This document shows, in pieces, positions 35,397-43,747 of a stretch of 64,000 nt of DNA (positions within the stretch are counted from its first letter, which is position 1; each line of letters opens with the position of its first letter). A program made the position numbers and the translations under genes. Source of the DNA: CAZKXX01 sp964556705 (GTDB lineage Bacteria; Acidobacteriota; Terriglobia; UBA7540); contig CAZKXX010000001.1 in NCBI GenBank assembly GCA_964556705.1, positions 1-64,000 on the forward strand, given 5' to 3'. The notes beneath the pieces are model-generated. The model saw nothing but the letters and a program-made list of their open reading frames with translations. It did no database searches and was not told where the DNA came from.

Positions 35397-36236
35397 TCAC
35401 GGCCGGCACAGCCGCAGCAGCGCGATTTCAGAAGGGCATCCGACGCGAATGGGCAGCAGGACTTTTCCGATTCCGCGGCTGATATAAATCTGCGTGCCGT
35501 TCAGCCGGTTCCAGCCCTCCACAAAACGCTCCCCGAGCTTCGAGCGCCCGTAAACGGACCCGACCACCGGCAGCCGGACCTGTCCGCCGTGCGTGTGTCC
35601 GGAGAGAACCAGGTCCACGCCGTGCTCGGCAGCCTGTCGAACGCCGATGGGATTGTGGCAGAGGAGGATTTTGGCGTCGCGCGAGGGGACGTGACGGAGC
35701 GCCGCGGGAAGGTCGTCGGCGCCGTACCAGAGGTCGTCCACGCCGACCATCCACAAGTGGGCGCCGCGTGCGCGCAGCGCGAAGTGCCCGTTGCGCAGCA
35801 CGCGGATGCGCTCCGATTTCAGGGCGCGCGTCACCTCTTCCGGGTCGGTCGAAAAATCGTGATTGCCGAGCACCGCGAAGACACCGAGCCGCGCCCGCAG
35901 CTTCCCCAGCGCGCGCGCCACCGGCCAGATGGTCGAACGCGAGAGCGTGACGTAATCGCCCGTCAGCGCCACCAGGTCCGGCTTCAGCCGGTTGGCGAGG
36001 TGCACGGCGCGTTCCACGTCTTCGAGGGGGGTGAACAGGCTGTGATGGACGTCCGTGAGGTGAACGATGCGCAGACCGTCGAACGCTTCCGGCAGGCGCC
36101 GCAGCCAGATGTCGGTCTCCGTCAATTCCGGGTCGGGCCCGATGCCGCGCGGCGCGGAGGCGTCCCGACCGTTCAGCGCCAGCGTGATCAGCTTGCGGCG
36201 CTCCCGCAACCGCTGTGCCAGCAGCCTTTGTGGCAT
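35397..36236 (-). CDS. Metallophosphoesterase (YkuE/YaeI-like)
   Basis: A 279-residue calcineurin-like phosphoesterase. Metal-binding motifs are complete: LTDVHH (D-x-H), GDYV (GD-x), GNHD (GNHD), LLCHNP and SGHTHGGQ (GHTHxGQ). The order and the IVHLTDVHHS and LSGHTHGGQVRLP context match enzymes such as YkuE or LpxG/YaeI that act near membranes; a lipid A role (UDP-diacylglucosamine hydrolysis) is possible but not shown. I chose the ATG at 36236 since upstream frame sequence is not protein-like. It is 7 bases after suhB and likely cotranscribed. Confidence 0.88.
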   Translation of the reverse strand: MPQRLLAQRLRERRKLITLALNGRDASAPRGIGPDPELTETDIWLRRLPEAFDGLRIVHLTDVHHSLFTPLEDVERAVHLANRLKPDLVALTGDYVTLSRSTIWPVARALGKLRARLGVFAVLGNHDFSTDPEEVTRALKSERIRVLRNGHFALRARGAHLWMVGVDDLWYGADDLPAALRHVPSRDAKILLCHNPIGVRQAAEHGVDLVLSGHTHGGQVRLPVVGSVYGRSKLGERFVEGWNRLNGTQIYISRGIGKVLLPIRVGCPSEIALLRLCRP

Positions 36237-36243
36237 CGAGTGT

Positions 36244-37041
36244 TCAACTCCTCGCCGGAACGCGCTGCGCGAGCACTTCCGCGAACACCGGCAGCATCTC
36301 GTCGTGCACCAGTCCGTTCGAGGCAAAAATGGGGTCGCCGCGGAGGTCGAACGCGCCGCCATTCAAATCGCTCACGCGCCCGCCCGCTTCCGTCACCAGC
36401 AGCGAACCCGCCGCCTTGTCCCAGGGATTCAGTTTCAGTTCCCAGAACGCCTCGAACCGTCCGCAAGCCACCGAACACAAATCCAGCGCCGCCGAGCCCG
36501 CCCGCCGGATGCCGTGCGAAAGCATCGTGAAACGGAAATACAACTGGATGTTCAAGTCGTGGTTCCGCGCGAAAGGCGGAAAGCCCGTGGCGAGGAGGCT
36601 CTCGGCCAGCGTCGCGTTCTCGGAAACGCGGATTCGCTCGCCGTTCCGGAACGCGCCCGCCCCGCGTTCGACTGTGAAGAGCTCGTCGTGGATCGGGTCG
36701 AGCACGACTCCCGCCACCACTTCACCGCGCCGCGCCAGACCCAAAGCGACGCAGAACACCGGAAAGCCGTGCGCGAAATTCGTCGTCCCGTCGAGCGGGT
36801 CCACGTACCAGCAGTATTCCGCGTCCGTTTGCCGCCCGCCGCCCTCTTCGCCTACGATGTCATGGTCGGGAAAGTGTTTCCGCAGCCGCTCCACGATGAG
36901 CGCTTCGGAGCGCCGGTCGGCCTGCGTGACGAGGTCGGAAGGACGCTTGTAGGAAATCTCCTTCGGTCGCTTGAAGAGGTCGGCCAGCAACGCGCCCGCC
37001 TCGCGCGCGATTTCCACCGCCGTTTCCAGGTGATTCGGCAT
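36244..37041 (-). CDS. suhB: Inositol monophosphatase family protein
   Basis: A 265-residue Mg-dependent sugar-phosphatase. Seen: DLVTQADRRSEALIVERLRKHFPDHDIVGEEGG, the metal motif WYVDPLDGTTNFAHGFPVFCVALGLA (DP-x-DGT), LATGFPPF, and RAGSAALDLCSVACGRFEAFWELKLNPWDKAAGSLLVTEAGG (WD motif). It hydrolyses inositol-1-phosphate or a similar sugar phosphate; SuhB proteins also act in rRNA antitermination. The ATG at 37041 begins the conserved part (MPNHLETAVEIAREAG). The frame is open up to 37128 but that part overlaps the moaDE stop and repeat locus H. Confidence 0.93.
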   Translation of the reverse strand: MPNHLETAVEIAREAGALLADLFKRPKEISYKRPSDLVTQADRRSEALIVERLRKHFPDHDIVGEEGGGRQTDAEYCWYVDPLDGTTNFAHGFPVFCVALGLARRGEVVAGVVLDPIHDELFTVERGAGAFRNGERIRVSENATLAESLLATGFPPFARNHDLNIQLYFRFTMLSHGIRRAGSAALDLCSVACGRFEAFWELKLNPWDKAAGSLLVTEAGGRVSDLNGGAFDLRGDPIFASNGLVHDEMLPVFAEVLAQRVPARS

Positions 37042-37113
37042 CAGTTCCGTTTCCGAAGCAACGAGCCGCGCCTGCGCAACACGGATTCCCCGCGGGCCTT
37101 TTCCCCCGCGAAG

Positions 37114-37145
37114 GATTCGATGGCTCAATGCTTCACTGATTCAAT
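37114..37145. repeat. Octamer array over the moaDE stop codon (locus H)
   Basis: Plus strand units gattcgat, ggctcaat, gcttcact, gattcaat (period 8). On the minus strand it reads ATTGAATC, AGTGAAGC, ATTGAGCC, ATCGAATC, the same family as locus B. The array supplies the last six codons and the stop of moaDE. Only one arm is clear. Confidence 0.65.
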
Positions 37146-37829
37146 CAGAACTTTCGTCTGTCCCTCGCCTTCGGCCCAGACCGCGCCGTCCTCGAAGTAT
37201 TCCTTCTTCCAAATCGGGACGATCTGCTTCAGCCGGTCCATGGCGTAGCGGCAGGCGTCAAACGCCGCGCGCCGGTGCGCGGACGTCACGATCATCACCA
37301 CGCTCGTCTCGCCGATTTCGAGCCGCCCGAGCCGGTGAATCATCCCCACGCGGTCCACGTCGAACTGCCCGTGGATTTCGCGTCCGATTTCTTCCATTTT
37401 GAGAACGGCCATCGGCTCGTACGCTTCGTATTCGAGGTAGAGCGTCCGCCGCCCGCGCGAGTTGTCGCGCACGATTCCTTCAAACACCACGACCGCGCCG
37501 TCCGCCGGAGCTTTCAAATCGTCGGCCAGCCGCTGTGTGGGAATTTTCTCGCGCGTCAGCCGGAAAAAATCCGCCGTGTCCGGCGCGCCCCCGCTCACCG
37601 GCGGCATGAAGGCCACTTCATCGCCCTCCGCCAGCAGCCGTGCCCGCGAAGCGATTTCCTGGTTGACCGCGACGGCCAGCGCGCCTTCCAGCTCGCGCAG
37701 GCGCGGAAAGCGCTGTTCGTAATCGCGCCAGAGGTCGTCGAGGCGCGAGCCGTCACGCACGCTCACATTTTCTTCGCGCGCGCCCGTCAGGTCGCCCAGC
37801 ATCCCGAAGAAGAGGACTTTGACCTTCAT
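37125..37829 (-). CDS. Molybdopterin synthase MoaD-MoaE fusion
   Basis: A 234-residue protein joining both subunits of molybdopterin synthase, which adds sulfur to precursor Z. Residues 1-81 are a MoaD/ubiquitin-like domain (KVLFFGMLGDLTGAREE, FMPPVSGG), ending in Gly80-Gly81. The rest is MoaE (FFRLTREKIPTQRLADDL, GAVVVFEGIVRDNSRGR, LEYEAYEPMAVLKMEEIG, VGMIHRLGRLEIGETSVVMIVTSAHRRAAFDACRYAMDRLKQIVPIWKKE). The layout matches MoaX of Mycobacterium tuberculosis, which is cut after the Gly pair so that Gly can be thiocarboxylated. It overlaps the M28 peptidase by 4 bases (ATGA). The C-terminus (VLIESVKH) is encoded by an octamer repeat. Confidence 0.93.
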   Translation of the reverse strand: MKVKVLFFGMLGDLTGAREENVSVRDGSRLDDLWRDYEQRFPRLRELEGALAVAVNQEIASRARLLAEGDEVAFMPPVSGGAPDTADFFRLTREKIPTQRLADDLKAPADGAVVVFEGIVRDNSRGRRTLYLEYEAYEPMAVLKMEEIGREIHGQFDVDRVGMIHRLGRLEIGETSVVMIVTSAHRRAAFDACRYAMDRLKQIVPIWKKEYFEDGAVWAEGEGQTKVLIESVKH

Positions 37830-40048
37830 CCTTCTCGATCTTTCCCGCGCAAGCCCTGACGCTGCGGCGGCCGCGCGGCTTCGAGCGCGGCAATCGCCCG
37901 CTCGAGCGTGGCTGTACCGCGCTCGATCGCCTCGCGCACCTGCCGCAACTGTTCGCGCGCGGTCTGCCAGTCCTTGCGCTCGACCGCCTCGCGAACGCCC
38001 GGAAAAATGGCCGCCTCGTACCCAGTATACACGCCGGGCGCATAGAAGGCATGGCGAAACCAGGCGCGGCCCGGCAGGCCCGCCGGCAGCAGGAAGTCGC
38101 GTTCCACCTGGACGAGCGCGCGGTTCAGCGCGCTTCGTTCGGCCTCCCTAAGCTCCTCGCCGCCCGCGGCTTCCATCCGACGGCGCAGGCGCGCGGCGGC
38201 TTCCGCAAAGCGCGTCGCGGAGGCGCGAGCTCGCCCCACCGGCAGCGCGGAATGTGCGCCCGCTTTCTTCAGCTCCTTTTCGAGTTGGTCGAAGTAGCCG
38301 CGCAGCGCCCGCCCGTAATCCTCGAAGTCGAAGGGAACAATCTCCGCCCCCGCCAGCCGCAGCCCCATCACGCCGAACACCTGCGCCGCGGCCACGCTGT
38401 ATTCAAACGTCGGATCGCCGAACGTCGCCATCCAGTGGAAGTCATCAGCCTCAGCGTGATAGACGCCGAAAGGCCCGCTGAAGCCGAGGTCGGCGGCGGG
38501 CACTCCTGCGTGCTGAAGGAACGGCGTGTAGTCGGACCCGCTGCCGAGCTCGCCCACACGAGGCTCGCCCGGTCCCCCGGGTCCCTCGAGCGAAGTCGCG
38601 GGTGAAAGTCCGCCTTCGCGCCCGCGTTGCGGCGCGTGGCTCCTCCAGGCATCGAGCAACGCCAGTTGCGTCTTCGGGTCGCGCACCCCGCCCGCCACTT
38701 CGCGAATCAGCCGGCTGAGAGACGGAACGGCCGCGGCGTTGAAGTTCGGCCCCGAAACGCCGACGTCCATGTTGAGATAAGCCACCGCGTGCCGCCGCAG
38801 GTGTTCGACGTTTTCCTCCACCCATTCGGTCGAGCCGATCAAGCCGAACTCCTCCGCGTCCCAGCTCGCCAGCAGAATCGTGCGTCGCGGCCGCCAGCCG
38901 CGCTTCAGCAGTTCGCCGTAACCGCGCGCCACGGCCAGCAGCGGAGCTGTGCCGCTCGCGGCGTCCACCGCGCCGTAACCCCATGCGTCGCGATGGTTGC
39001 CGAGGATCACCCAAGCCTCGGGCTCCGTCGCGCCAGGAATCTCCGCGATGACGTTCCAGATGGGGCGCACCTGGAAGTCCATTTCGAGGTCCATCTCGAC
39101 GCGCGAGCTTCCCGGCCCCACGCGGTAAACAAACGGCAGCGCGCCCTGCCACTCGCCCGGCGCTTCAAAACCCTGCAGATTTTCGAGGATGGGCGCGGCG
39201 TCCCGCCAGGAAAGCGGCGCCGTGGGAATGCGCGGCAGCGTGCGGGCCTGGTCGATCGTCAGCCGCGGAGCTTCTGCCGTCGCGGCCACGCCGGGTGTGA
39301 GCGGGTCGCCCGCGTGGCCGGTCAAATAAAGGATCGAGCCCTGCTGCACCGCCGTCGCCGGCCGCCAAGGGCCGTCGGGATAGACTTCCCCGCGCCGGAA
39401 ACCGTCGTCGGCGGGATCGGAATAAATCAGCAGCCCGGCGGCGCCGCGTTGCTCGGCCACATAAGCCTTCACGCCGCGAAAACATTTTCCGTAGCGCGCC
39501 AGCACGATTTTCCCGCGCGCGTCCACACCGAGCTTGTCGAGGTGCGCGTAATCCTCCGGCAGACCGTAGTTCGCGTAAACCACCGGAGCTTCCACGCGCC
39601 CCGAAGGCGAGTAGGCGTTGTAGGCGGGCCGCGGCGCGCCGCGGTTTTCGTTTTCGCCAGTGGCTTCTGATTCCGGCGTCGGCCCGGGACGGAAGTGCGG
39701 TTCGACCAGATCCACGCGGACCTTGCGCGGCATCGGGAGCAGGACTCGATATTCGACAAGGCGCGCGTCGAGCCCCGCGGCGCGGAATTCGCCGAGCACG
39801 AATTCGGCGCTGCGGCGCCCTTCTTCGGTGCCGGCGATGCGCGGCGCGCGCGTCAATTCGCGCAGGTCGGCGCGCGCGCGTTGGGGGGTGGGCGAAGCGA
39901 GAAAGAGGCGTTCGAATTCCGCGTGACGCGCCGAGGCGGCGGGCGAGAAGGCGCGCAGCGCCGAAGCGGGCGCGCGGCCGCCGCCCAGCGTCAACGCGCC
40001 GGCGGTGGCTGCAATCAGAAATGCTGCCGCCGTAATGGCCCGCTTCAC
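37826..40048 (-). CDS. Secreted M28 peptidase, glutamate carboxypeptidase II-like
   Basis: A 740-residue protein with a signal peptide (about 1-30), a PA domain (KIVLARYGKCFRGVKAYVAEQRGAAGLLIYSDP), the M28 catalytic domain and a helical transferrin-receptor-like dimerisation domain at the C-terminus. Zinc ligands and the catalytic glutamate of human GCPII align: GNHRDAWGYGAVDAASGTAP (His, Asp), SWDAEEFGLIGSTEW (Glu-Glu), YLNMDVGVSG (Asp) and GVYHAEADDF (His). It should trim acidic or other peptides in the periplasm. It overlaps moaDE by 4 bases, so the two are cotranscribed despite unrelated roles. Confidence 0.95.
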   Translation of the reverse strand: MKRAITAAAFLIAATAGALTLGGGRAPASALRAFSPAASARHAEFERLFLASPTPQRARADLRELTRAPRIAGTEEGRRSAEFVLGEFRAAGLDARLVEYRVLLPMPRKVRVDLVEPHFRPGPTPESEATGENENRGAPRPAYNAYSPSGRVEAPVVYANYGLPEDYAHLDKLGVDARGKIVLARYGKCFRGVKAYVAEQRGAAGLLIYSDPADDGFRRGEVYPDGPWRPATAVQQGSILYLTGHAGDPLTPGVAATAEAPRLTIDQARTLPRIPTAPLSWRDAAPILENLQGFEAPGEWQGALPFVYRVGPGSSRVEMDLEMDFQVRPIWNVIAEIPGATEPEAWVILGNHRDAWGYGAVDAASGTAPLLAVARGYGELLKRGWRPRRTILLASWDAEEFGLIGSTEWVEENVEHLRRHAVAYLNMDVGVSGPNFNAAAVPSLSRLIREVAGGVRDPKTQLALLDAWRSHAPQRGREGGLSPATSLEGPGGPGEPRVGELGSGSDYTPFLQHAGVPAADLGFSGPFGVYHAEADDFHWMATFGDPTFEYSVAAAQVFGVMGLRLAGAEIVPFDFEDYGRALRGYFDQLEKELKKAGAHSALPVGRARASATRFAEAAARLRRRMEAAGGEELREAERSALNRALVQVERDFLLPAGLPGRAWFRHAFYAPGVYTGYEAAIFPGVREAVERKDWQTAREQLRQVREAIERGTATLERAIAALEAARPPQRQGLRGKDREG

Positions 40049-40226
40049 TCTCTCAACTCCGGTCGGGTTTCCGCGCGCCCCTGTCCGCCGCGACGCGCAG
40101 CGCGAAAAATGCGATTATACACGTCCTGAGCAGCGAAGGCAGGAGGTTCGACGCGGAGCATCTGTGCGCTGAACCAGGGCGCCCAAAGGGGGGAGAGACC
40201 CTGCTCGCGGCGCGGGACGGGAAATC

Positions 40227-40583
40227 ATGAGCGCGATTCTTCTGATTGGAAAAGACTGGCCGGCGCGCGCGCTGATCCGCGCCCAGCTGCTGGAAGAAGG
40301 TTTTGATGTGGAGGCGCACGAAGCGCTCGACCCGGCGCTCGCGAGCCTCGAGTCGAGTGAAATCCTGCCCGCGCTCGTCCTCGCCGACGTCTCCGCGAGC
40401 GATGACCCCGCCGACGACGTCGAGCAACTCGCCGCCTGGGCCAGCCAGCTTCCCGTCTGGATCATCGCCGCGCCCAGTCTGATCCGCCGCCAGACGCTCA
40501 AGGGGCGCGGATTTGAGATGATTCTCTTCCGCCCCGTGGATGTCGGTGAACTCATCGAACAAATCAAACGCCGATTGGCGTGA
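40227..40583 (+). CDS. Degenerate receiver-domain protein
   Basis: A 118-residue single-domain protein with the beta/alpha pattern of a response-regulator receiver (ILLIGKDWPARALIRAQLLEEGFDVEAHEAL, ALVLADVSAS, PVWIIAAPS, MILFRPVDVGELIEQIKRRL). The likely phospho-acceptor aspartate is kept (LADVS), but the acidic pocket is reduced (GKD), the switch Thr/Ser is Ala and the conserved Lys is Arg (RP for KP). It may be a pseudo-receiver that binds a partner without phosphorylation. It is divergent from the M28 gene and followed by the inverted-repeat element at 40599. Confidence 0.75.
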   Translation: MSAILLIGKDWPARALIRAQLLEEGFDVEAHEALDPALASLESSEILPALVLADVSASDDPADDVEQLAAWASQLPVWIIAAPSLIRRQTLKGRGFEMILFRPVDVGELIEQIKRRLA

Positions 40584-40598
40584 AGGGGGACAGGGCGT

Positions 40599-40732
40599 GT
40601 CATCCTGAGCCTCGACGCCGCTCATCGGGGCGAAGGATCTCTGCATTTCCGGTATCAGGCAAATGCAAAGGTCCTTTGTTGCCCCGATCGAAAGCATCGG
40701 GGCTCCTCAGGATGACAGCCTCAAGTTTTTTC
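40599..40732 (+). repeat. Inverted-repeat element (copy 2), possibly acting as terminator
   Basis: TGTCATCCTGAG (40599-40610) is perfectly inverted as CTCAGGATGACA (40707-40718). Inside are a second inverted match (gaaggatctctgcattt against aaatgcaaaggtccttt) and a hairpin GCCCCGAT/ATCGGGGC (40682-40704). A run of six T follows at 40727-40732. It shares its ends and length with the 9510-9628 element. Its place after the receiver gene and the T-run suggest it also ends transcription there. Confidence 0.7.
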
Positions 40733-40743
40733 TGAGCAACCTG

Positions 40744-42123
40744 CTAGATGTTGAAGAACGTCAGCGGCGTTTCGCCGCGCGCCTCGCGCAGAACCAGCAG
40801 CGCCAGCTCGCGCGCGTGGTAGTCACCCCACATCGTGGCTTCGCCGCAGGGAATATTGCGGCCGGGCGGAACGTAATCCCAGCCGTTCGGCCGGTGATAG
40901 ATGGAGTGCAGAATCAGACCCTGATGGGCCGGGTCCTTTGAAAGGTAGGGCTCGTCGAAGAGCGCGCTGGTCACGGTCAGCGCCGCCTGCCGGTATTTTT
41001 TCGCATCCGTATCGCGCCCCTTCACGCGACTGAGGTAATTCCCCAGCCGCCACAAACCCTGCGCGGCAATCGCCGCCGCGGAACTGTCCACCGGCTCGAT
41101 ATCGTTGAACGGGTCGCTCGCGCGCGCGAGATAGTCGCCGAGTCTGGCGAGCCCGGGCGCACCCGTGTCCCAGTAAGGAATTCCGTCGAGCGGAGTGTTC
41201 GTAAGATAAAAGTCGCAGGTCGCTTCCGCGGCGCGCAGAAACGAGCCTTCGATTTCGGCGCGCCCGCCGAAAGGCGCGAGCTCCGCGTCGCCGAGCGCGG
41301 CAAGAAATTCCAGCTCCTCCGCGAATCCCAGCATCGCCCAGGCCAGGCCGCGCGTCCAGGTCGAGAACGGAGACCAGCCCTGCTGCGTCGAGGGCGCGCG
41401 ATAAGTGCCCGTCGTCACGTTGAACAGCGCTTCGTGCGCCACGCGGCCGCGCACGTCGTAGGCATCGCGGCCTTCGCCGTAATAGACCGAATACTCCGCC
41501 GTAACCAGCGCGTGATGAATCAGCCGTTCGAGGAGCGAAATGCGGGCGTCCAGCTCGCCCCCCAGGGTATGGCCCAGCCGGTGGGCGAGGGCAAGCGAGC
41601 GCAGCGTGCGCATGGTGTCAATGAAGAGCGAATGCGGGCCGTTGAAGGAGCAAACAAGGCCGCGACCGTCGGCCAGCCGCGTCCAGCGCGCCGCCTGCAC
41701 CGCTCCGCTCACTTGAAGGGCCATGCGCCAGTGATCGCGTTCAGCTTCGCTCGCTTCGATTTTTCCTTCTTTCGCCAGGCGCAGCAAATTGCCGTACGTG
41801 CTGACGATGTTGAACCCGTGGTCGTGCACGCCCGTGTGCGTCAGGCGCGAAGTCATGTGCGCGAGCGTGCCGGTACGGCCGAAATCGAGCGCCCGCCGGT
41901 CACCCGTCGCCTCGAACTCGAGCAGCGCCGAGCCGAATAGAAATCCCAGCGTCCACTCCGTCCACTCTCGCGCCGTGTAAACGCCCCGGACCGTGAAGAC
42001 GGGCGTTCCCTGCTCCGGCTTCCAGGCGTCGGCGATGGCGCGAAGTTTGGGACCCGAGAGCTCGAAGAGGCGCTCCGCTTTGGACTTGAGTTCCGAGGGA
42101 GTCAAGTTTGCATTGATTCGCAT
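40744..42123 (-). CDS. Glycoside hydrolase family 88-like (unsaturated uronyl hydrolase)
   Basis: A 459-residue cytosolic (alpha/alpha)6-barrel protein. Both catalytic aspartate contexts of the family can be seen: THTGVHDHGFNIVSTYG (family HDLGF, Asp88 in Bacillus UGL) and GPHSLFIDTMRTL (family IDCMMNL, Asp149). FSTWTRGLAWAMLGF (family STWARGQAWA), IPYWDTGAP, EPVDSSAAAIAAQGLWRL also fit. It would hydrate unsaturated glucuronyl residues left by polysaccharide lyases. I chose the ATG at 42123, where similarity starts; the long upstream frame is repeat locus D. The next gene upstream on this strand, an SDR, may act on the released sugar (inference). Confidence 0.88.
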   Translation of the reverse strand: MRINANLTPSELKSKAERLFELSGPKLRAIADAWKPEQGTPVFTVRGVYTAREWTEWTLGFLFGSALLEFEATGDRRALDFGRTGTLAHMTSRLTHTGVHDHGFNIVSTYGNLLRLAKEGKIEASEAERDHWRMALQVSGAVQAARWTRLADGRGLVCSFNGPHSLFIDTMRTLRSLALAHRLGHTLGGELDARISLLERLIHHALVTAEYSVYYGEGRDAYDVRGRVAHEALFNVTTGTYRAPSTQQGWSPFSTWTRGLAWAMLGFAEELEFLAALGDAELAPFGGRAEIEGSFLRAAEATCDFYLTNTPLDGIPYWDTGAPGLARLGDYLARASDPFNDIEPVDSSAAAIAAQGLWRLGNYLSRVKGRDTDAKKYRQAALTVTSALFDEPYLSKDPAHQGLILHSIYHRPNGWDYVPPGRNIPCGEATMWGDYHARELALLVLREARGETPLTFFNI

Positions 42124-42147
42124 GAAGAATGATTTCGCGACCCTTCC

Positions 42148-42310
42148 TGGTTGTCGGTGACTGGTTTTCAGTGGTTGGTTGTCCCGTGGCTCGGAACGGG
42201 TAAAACGTTCTACAAAGGGGAGGCGAGCTGCCGTGGCTCCGCCAAGGGGAATAGACTTCCGGCAACACATAACAGCCCGCACACAACCAACCACGACCAC
42301 CAACAACGGA
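42148..42310. repeat. Inverted pair of heptamer arrays (locus D)
   Basis: Plus strand 42148-42182: tggttgt, cggtgac, tggtttt, cagtggt, tggttgt. Minus strand of 42283-42310: tccgttg, ttggtgg, tcgtggt, tggttgt. The unit TGGTTGT is identical on both arms. The core is about 100 bases. The right arm ends 3 bases from the SDR stop codon. Confidence 0.8.
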
Positions 42311-42313
42311 CGG

Positions 42314-43114
42314 CTACAATTTCCGCAGGTGAAACCCTCCGTCCACGTTCACCACTTCTCCGGTCGAAAACGGCAGCCGCTCCTCAGCGATGGCGCGCAC
42401 GGCGCGGCCCACGTCTTCCGGCGTTCCCCAGCGGCGGATGGGCCACACGCCCTCTTCGATCATCCGGTCGTAGCGTTCCTTCACGTGCGGCGGCGAGGTC
42501 ATGTCCGTCGAGATGACGCCCGGACGCACCTCGAAAACCTGGATGCCGTGCCCGGCCAGGCGCAGAGCGAAAAGTGGCGTCAGCATCGCCAGCGCCGCCT
42601 TGCTCACACAGTACTCGCCGCGATTCAGGCCCGCCGCGTAGGCGGAAATCGAGCCGATGGTCACAATCTTCGGTTTCGGGCTGCGCCGCGCGAGTTCTTC
42701 GGGCCGCGAGAGCCAGAAATTCGCCGCCGCCTGTGTGAGAAAATAAGGCGCTTTGACGTTCACGTCCATCAGGCGGTCGAAACTCTCCTCCGTCGTCTCG
42801 AGGATGTCCACGCGCACCTTCGCCGCCACACCCGCATTGTTCACCAGCAAGTCGAGCCAGCCAAAACGGTCGGTGACCTCGGCAAGCAGGCGCGCGCGGT
42901 CCGCGCGGTTGGAAATGTCCGCCTGGAAGATTTCAAATGTCGTGCCCGAACCCGCCGGAGCGCTCTGCCGGCAGAGTTCGCGGCACTCTTCGGCGGCGGC
43001 GCGGTTTCCGGCATAATTGATTGCCACGCTCCATCCGGCGCGCGCCAGTTCCAGCGCGATGCCGCGCCCGATGCCGCGCGAAGACCCGGTGACCAGAGCG
43101 ACGGGGGTCGACAT
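42314..43114 (-). CDS. Short-chain dehydrogenase/reductase (3-ketoacyl-ACP reductase-like)
   Basis: A 266-residue SDR. Seen: cofactor motif VTGSSRGIGRG, LLVNNAGVA, the catalytic serine in TIGSISAYA and YCVSK (Y-x3-K), then VRPGVISTDM and the C-terminal GEVVNVDGGFHL. It uses NAD(P)H; the substrate is unknown. Annotated by habit as FabG-like, but next to a GH88 hydrolase it may reduce a sugar acid (inference). An ATG nine bases upstream (43123) is equally possible. It is flanked on both sides by heptamer repeat loci D and E. Confidence 0.9.
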   Translation of the reverse strand: MSTPVALVTGSSRGIGRGIALELARAGWSVAINYAGNRAAAEECRELCRQSAPAGSGTTFEIFQADISNRADRARLLAEVTDRFGWLDLLVNNAGVAAKVRVDILETTEESFDRLMDVNVKAPYFLTQAAANFWLSRPEELARRSPKPKIVTIGSISAYAAGLNRGEYCVSKAALAMLTPLFALRLAGHGIQVFEVRPGVISTDMTSPPHVKERYDRMIEEGVWPIRRWGTPEDVGRAVRAIAEERLPFSTGEVVNVDGGFHLRKL

Positions 43115-43142
43115 GCGCGGCATTGTAGCTGGTGGAAGAACA

Positions 43143-43260
43143 GTTGTCAGTAGTCAGTTGTCCTTGGTCCGTCGTCCCTGGTCCCCGGTCCGTTGTCTGT
43201 CGAATCCCTTCGGTTCATGCGGAAGTGACCCCGGACAAGGAACGAAGGACTGAGGACGGT
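43143..43260. repeat. Inverted pair of heptamer arrays (locus E)
   Basis: Plus strand 43143-43198 reads eight units: gttgtca, gtagtca, gttgtcc, ttggtcc, gtcgtcc, ctggtcc, ccggtcc, gttgtct. Plus strand 43233-43260 reads ggacaag, gaacgaa, ggactga, ggacggt, the inverted form of the same NNNGTCC unit. The core is 34 bases. It lies between the divergent SDR and yjbQ genes. Unit matches locus A. Confidence 0.85.
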
Positions 43261-43288
43261 CCGCAATTCTCTTGAGCAGGGAGACGGA

Positions 43289-43702
43289 ATGAAATCTCAT
43301 ACGGAATATCTGTGGTTCAACACGAAGAAGCAGCGCGAGTTCATCAACATCACGCCCGAGCTCGAAAAGGCGCTCGGGAAGGCGGGCATCCGGGAAGGCC
43401 TGGTGCTCGCCTCGGCGATGCACATCACGGCGGGCGTTTACATCAACGACGATGAAAGCGGGCTGATCGCCGACATCGAGGAGTGGCTGGAAAAGCTCGC
43501 GCCCTTCCGGCGCGATTACCGGCACCACCAGACGGGCGAAACCAACGGCGACGCGCACCTGAAAAACCTCATCGTCGGCCATCAGGTCGTCGTGCCCGTC
43601 ACGGACGGCAAGCTCGACCTCGGCCCGTGGCAGCAGGTCTTTTACGCCGAATTCGACGGCCAGCGGCGGAAGCGCGTGCTGATCAAGGTGCTCGGCGAGT
43701 AG
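43289..43702 (+). CDS. yjbQ: YjbQ/UPF0047 family protein
   Basis: A 137-residue protein of a conserved trimeric family. Seen: GLVLASAMHITAGVYINDDESGLIADIEEWLEKLAP, RHHQTGETNGDAHLKNLIVGHQVVVPVTDGKLDLGPWQQVFYAEFDG. Members show thiamine-phosphate synthase activity in vitro, but the physiological role is unclear. GGGAG lies 5 bases before the ATG. It is transcribed towards pdhC. Confidence 0.93.
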   Translation: MKSHTEYLWFNTKKQREFINITPELEKALGKAGIREGLVLASAMHITAGVYINDDESGLIADIEEWLEKLAPFRRDYRHHQTGETNGDAHLKNLIVGHQVVVPVTDGKLDLGPWQQVFYAEFDGQRRKRVLIKVLGE

Positions 43703-43747
43703 GGGCGCGGCTCGGCGCGCGCGGAACATCAACCGTGCCGCGTCCGA

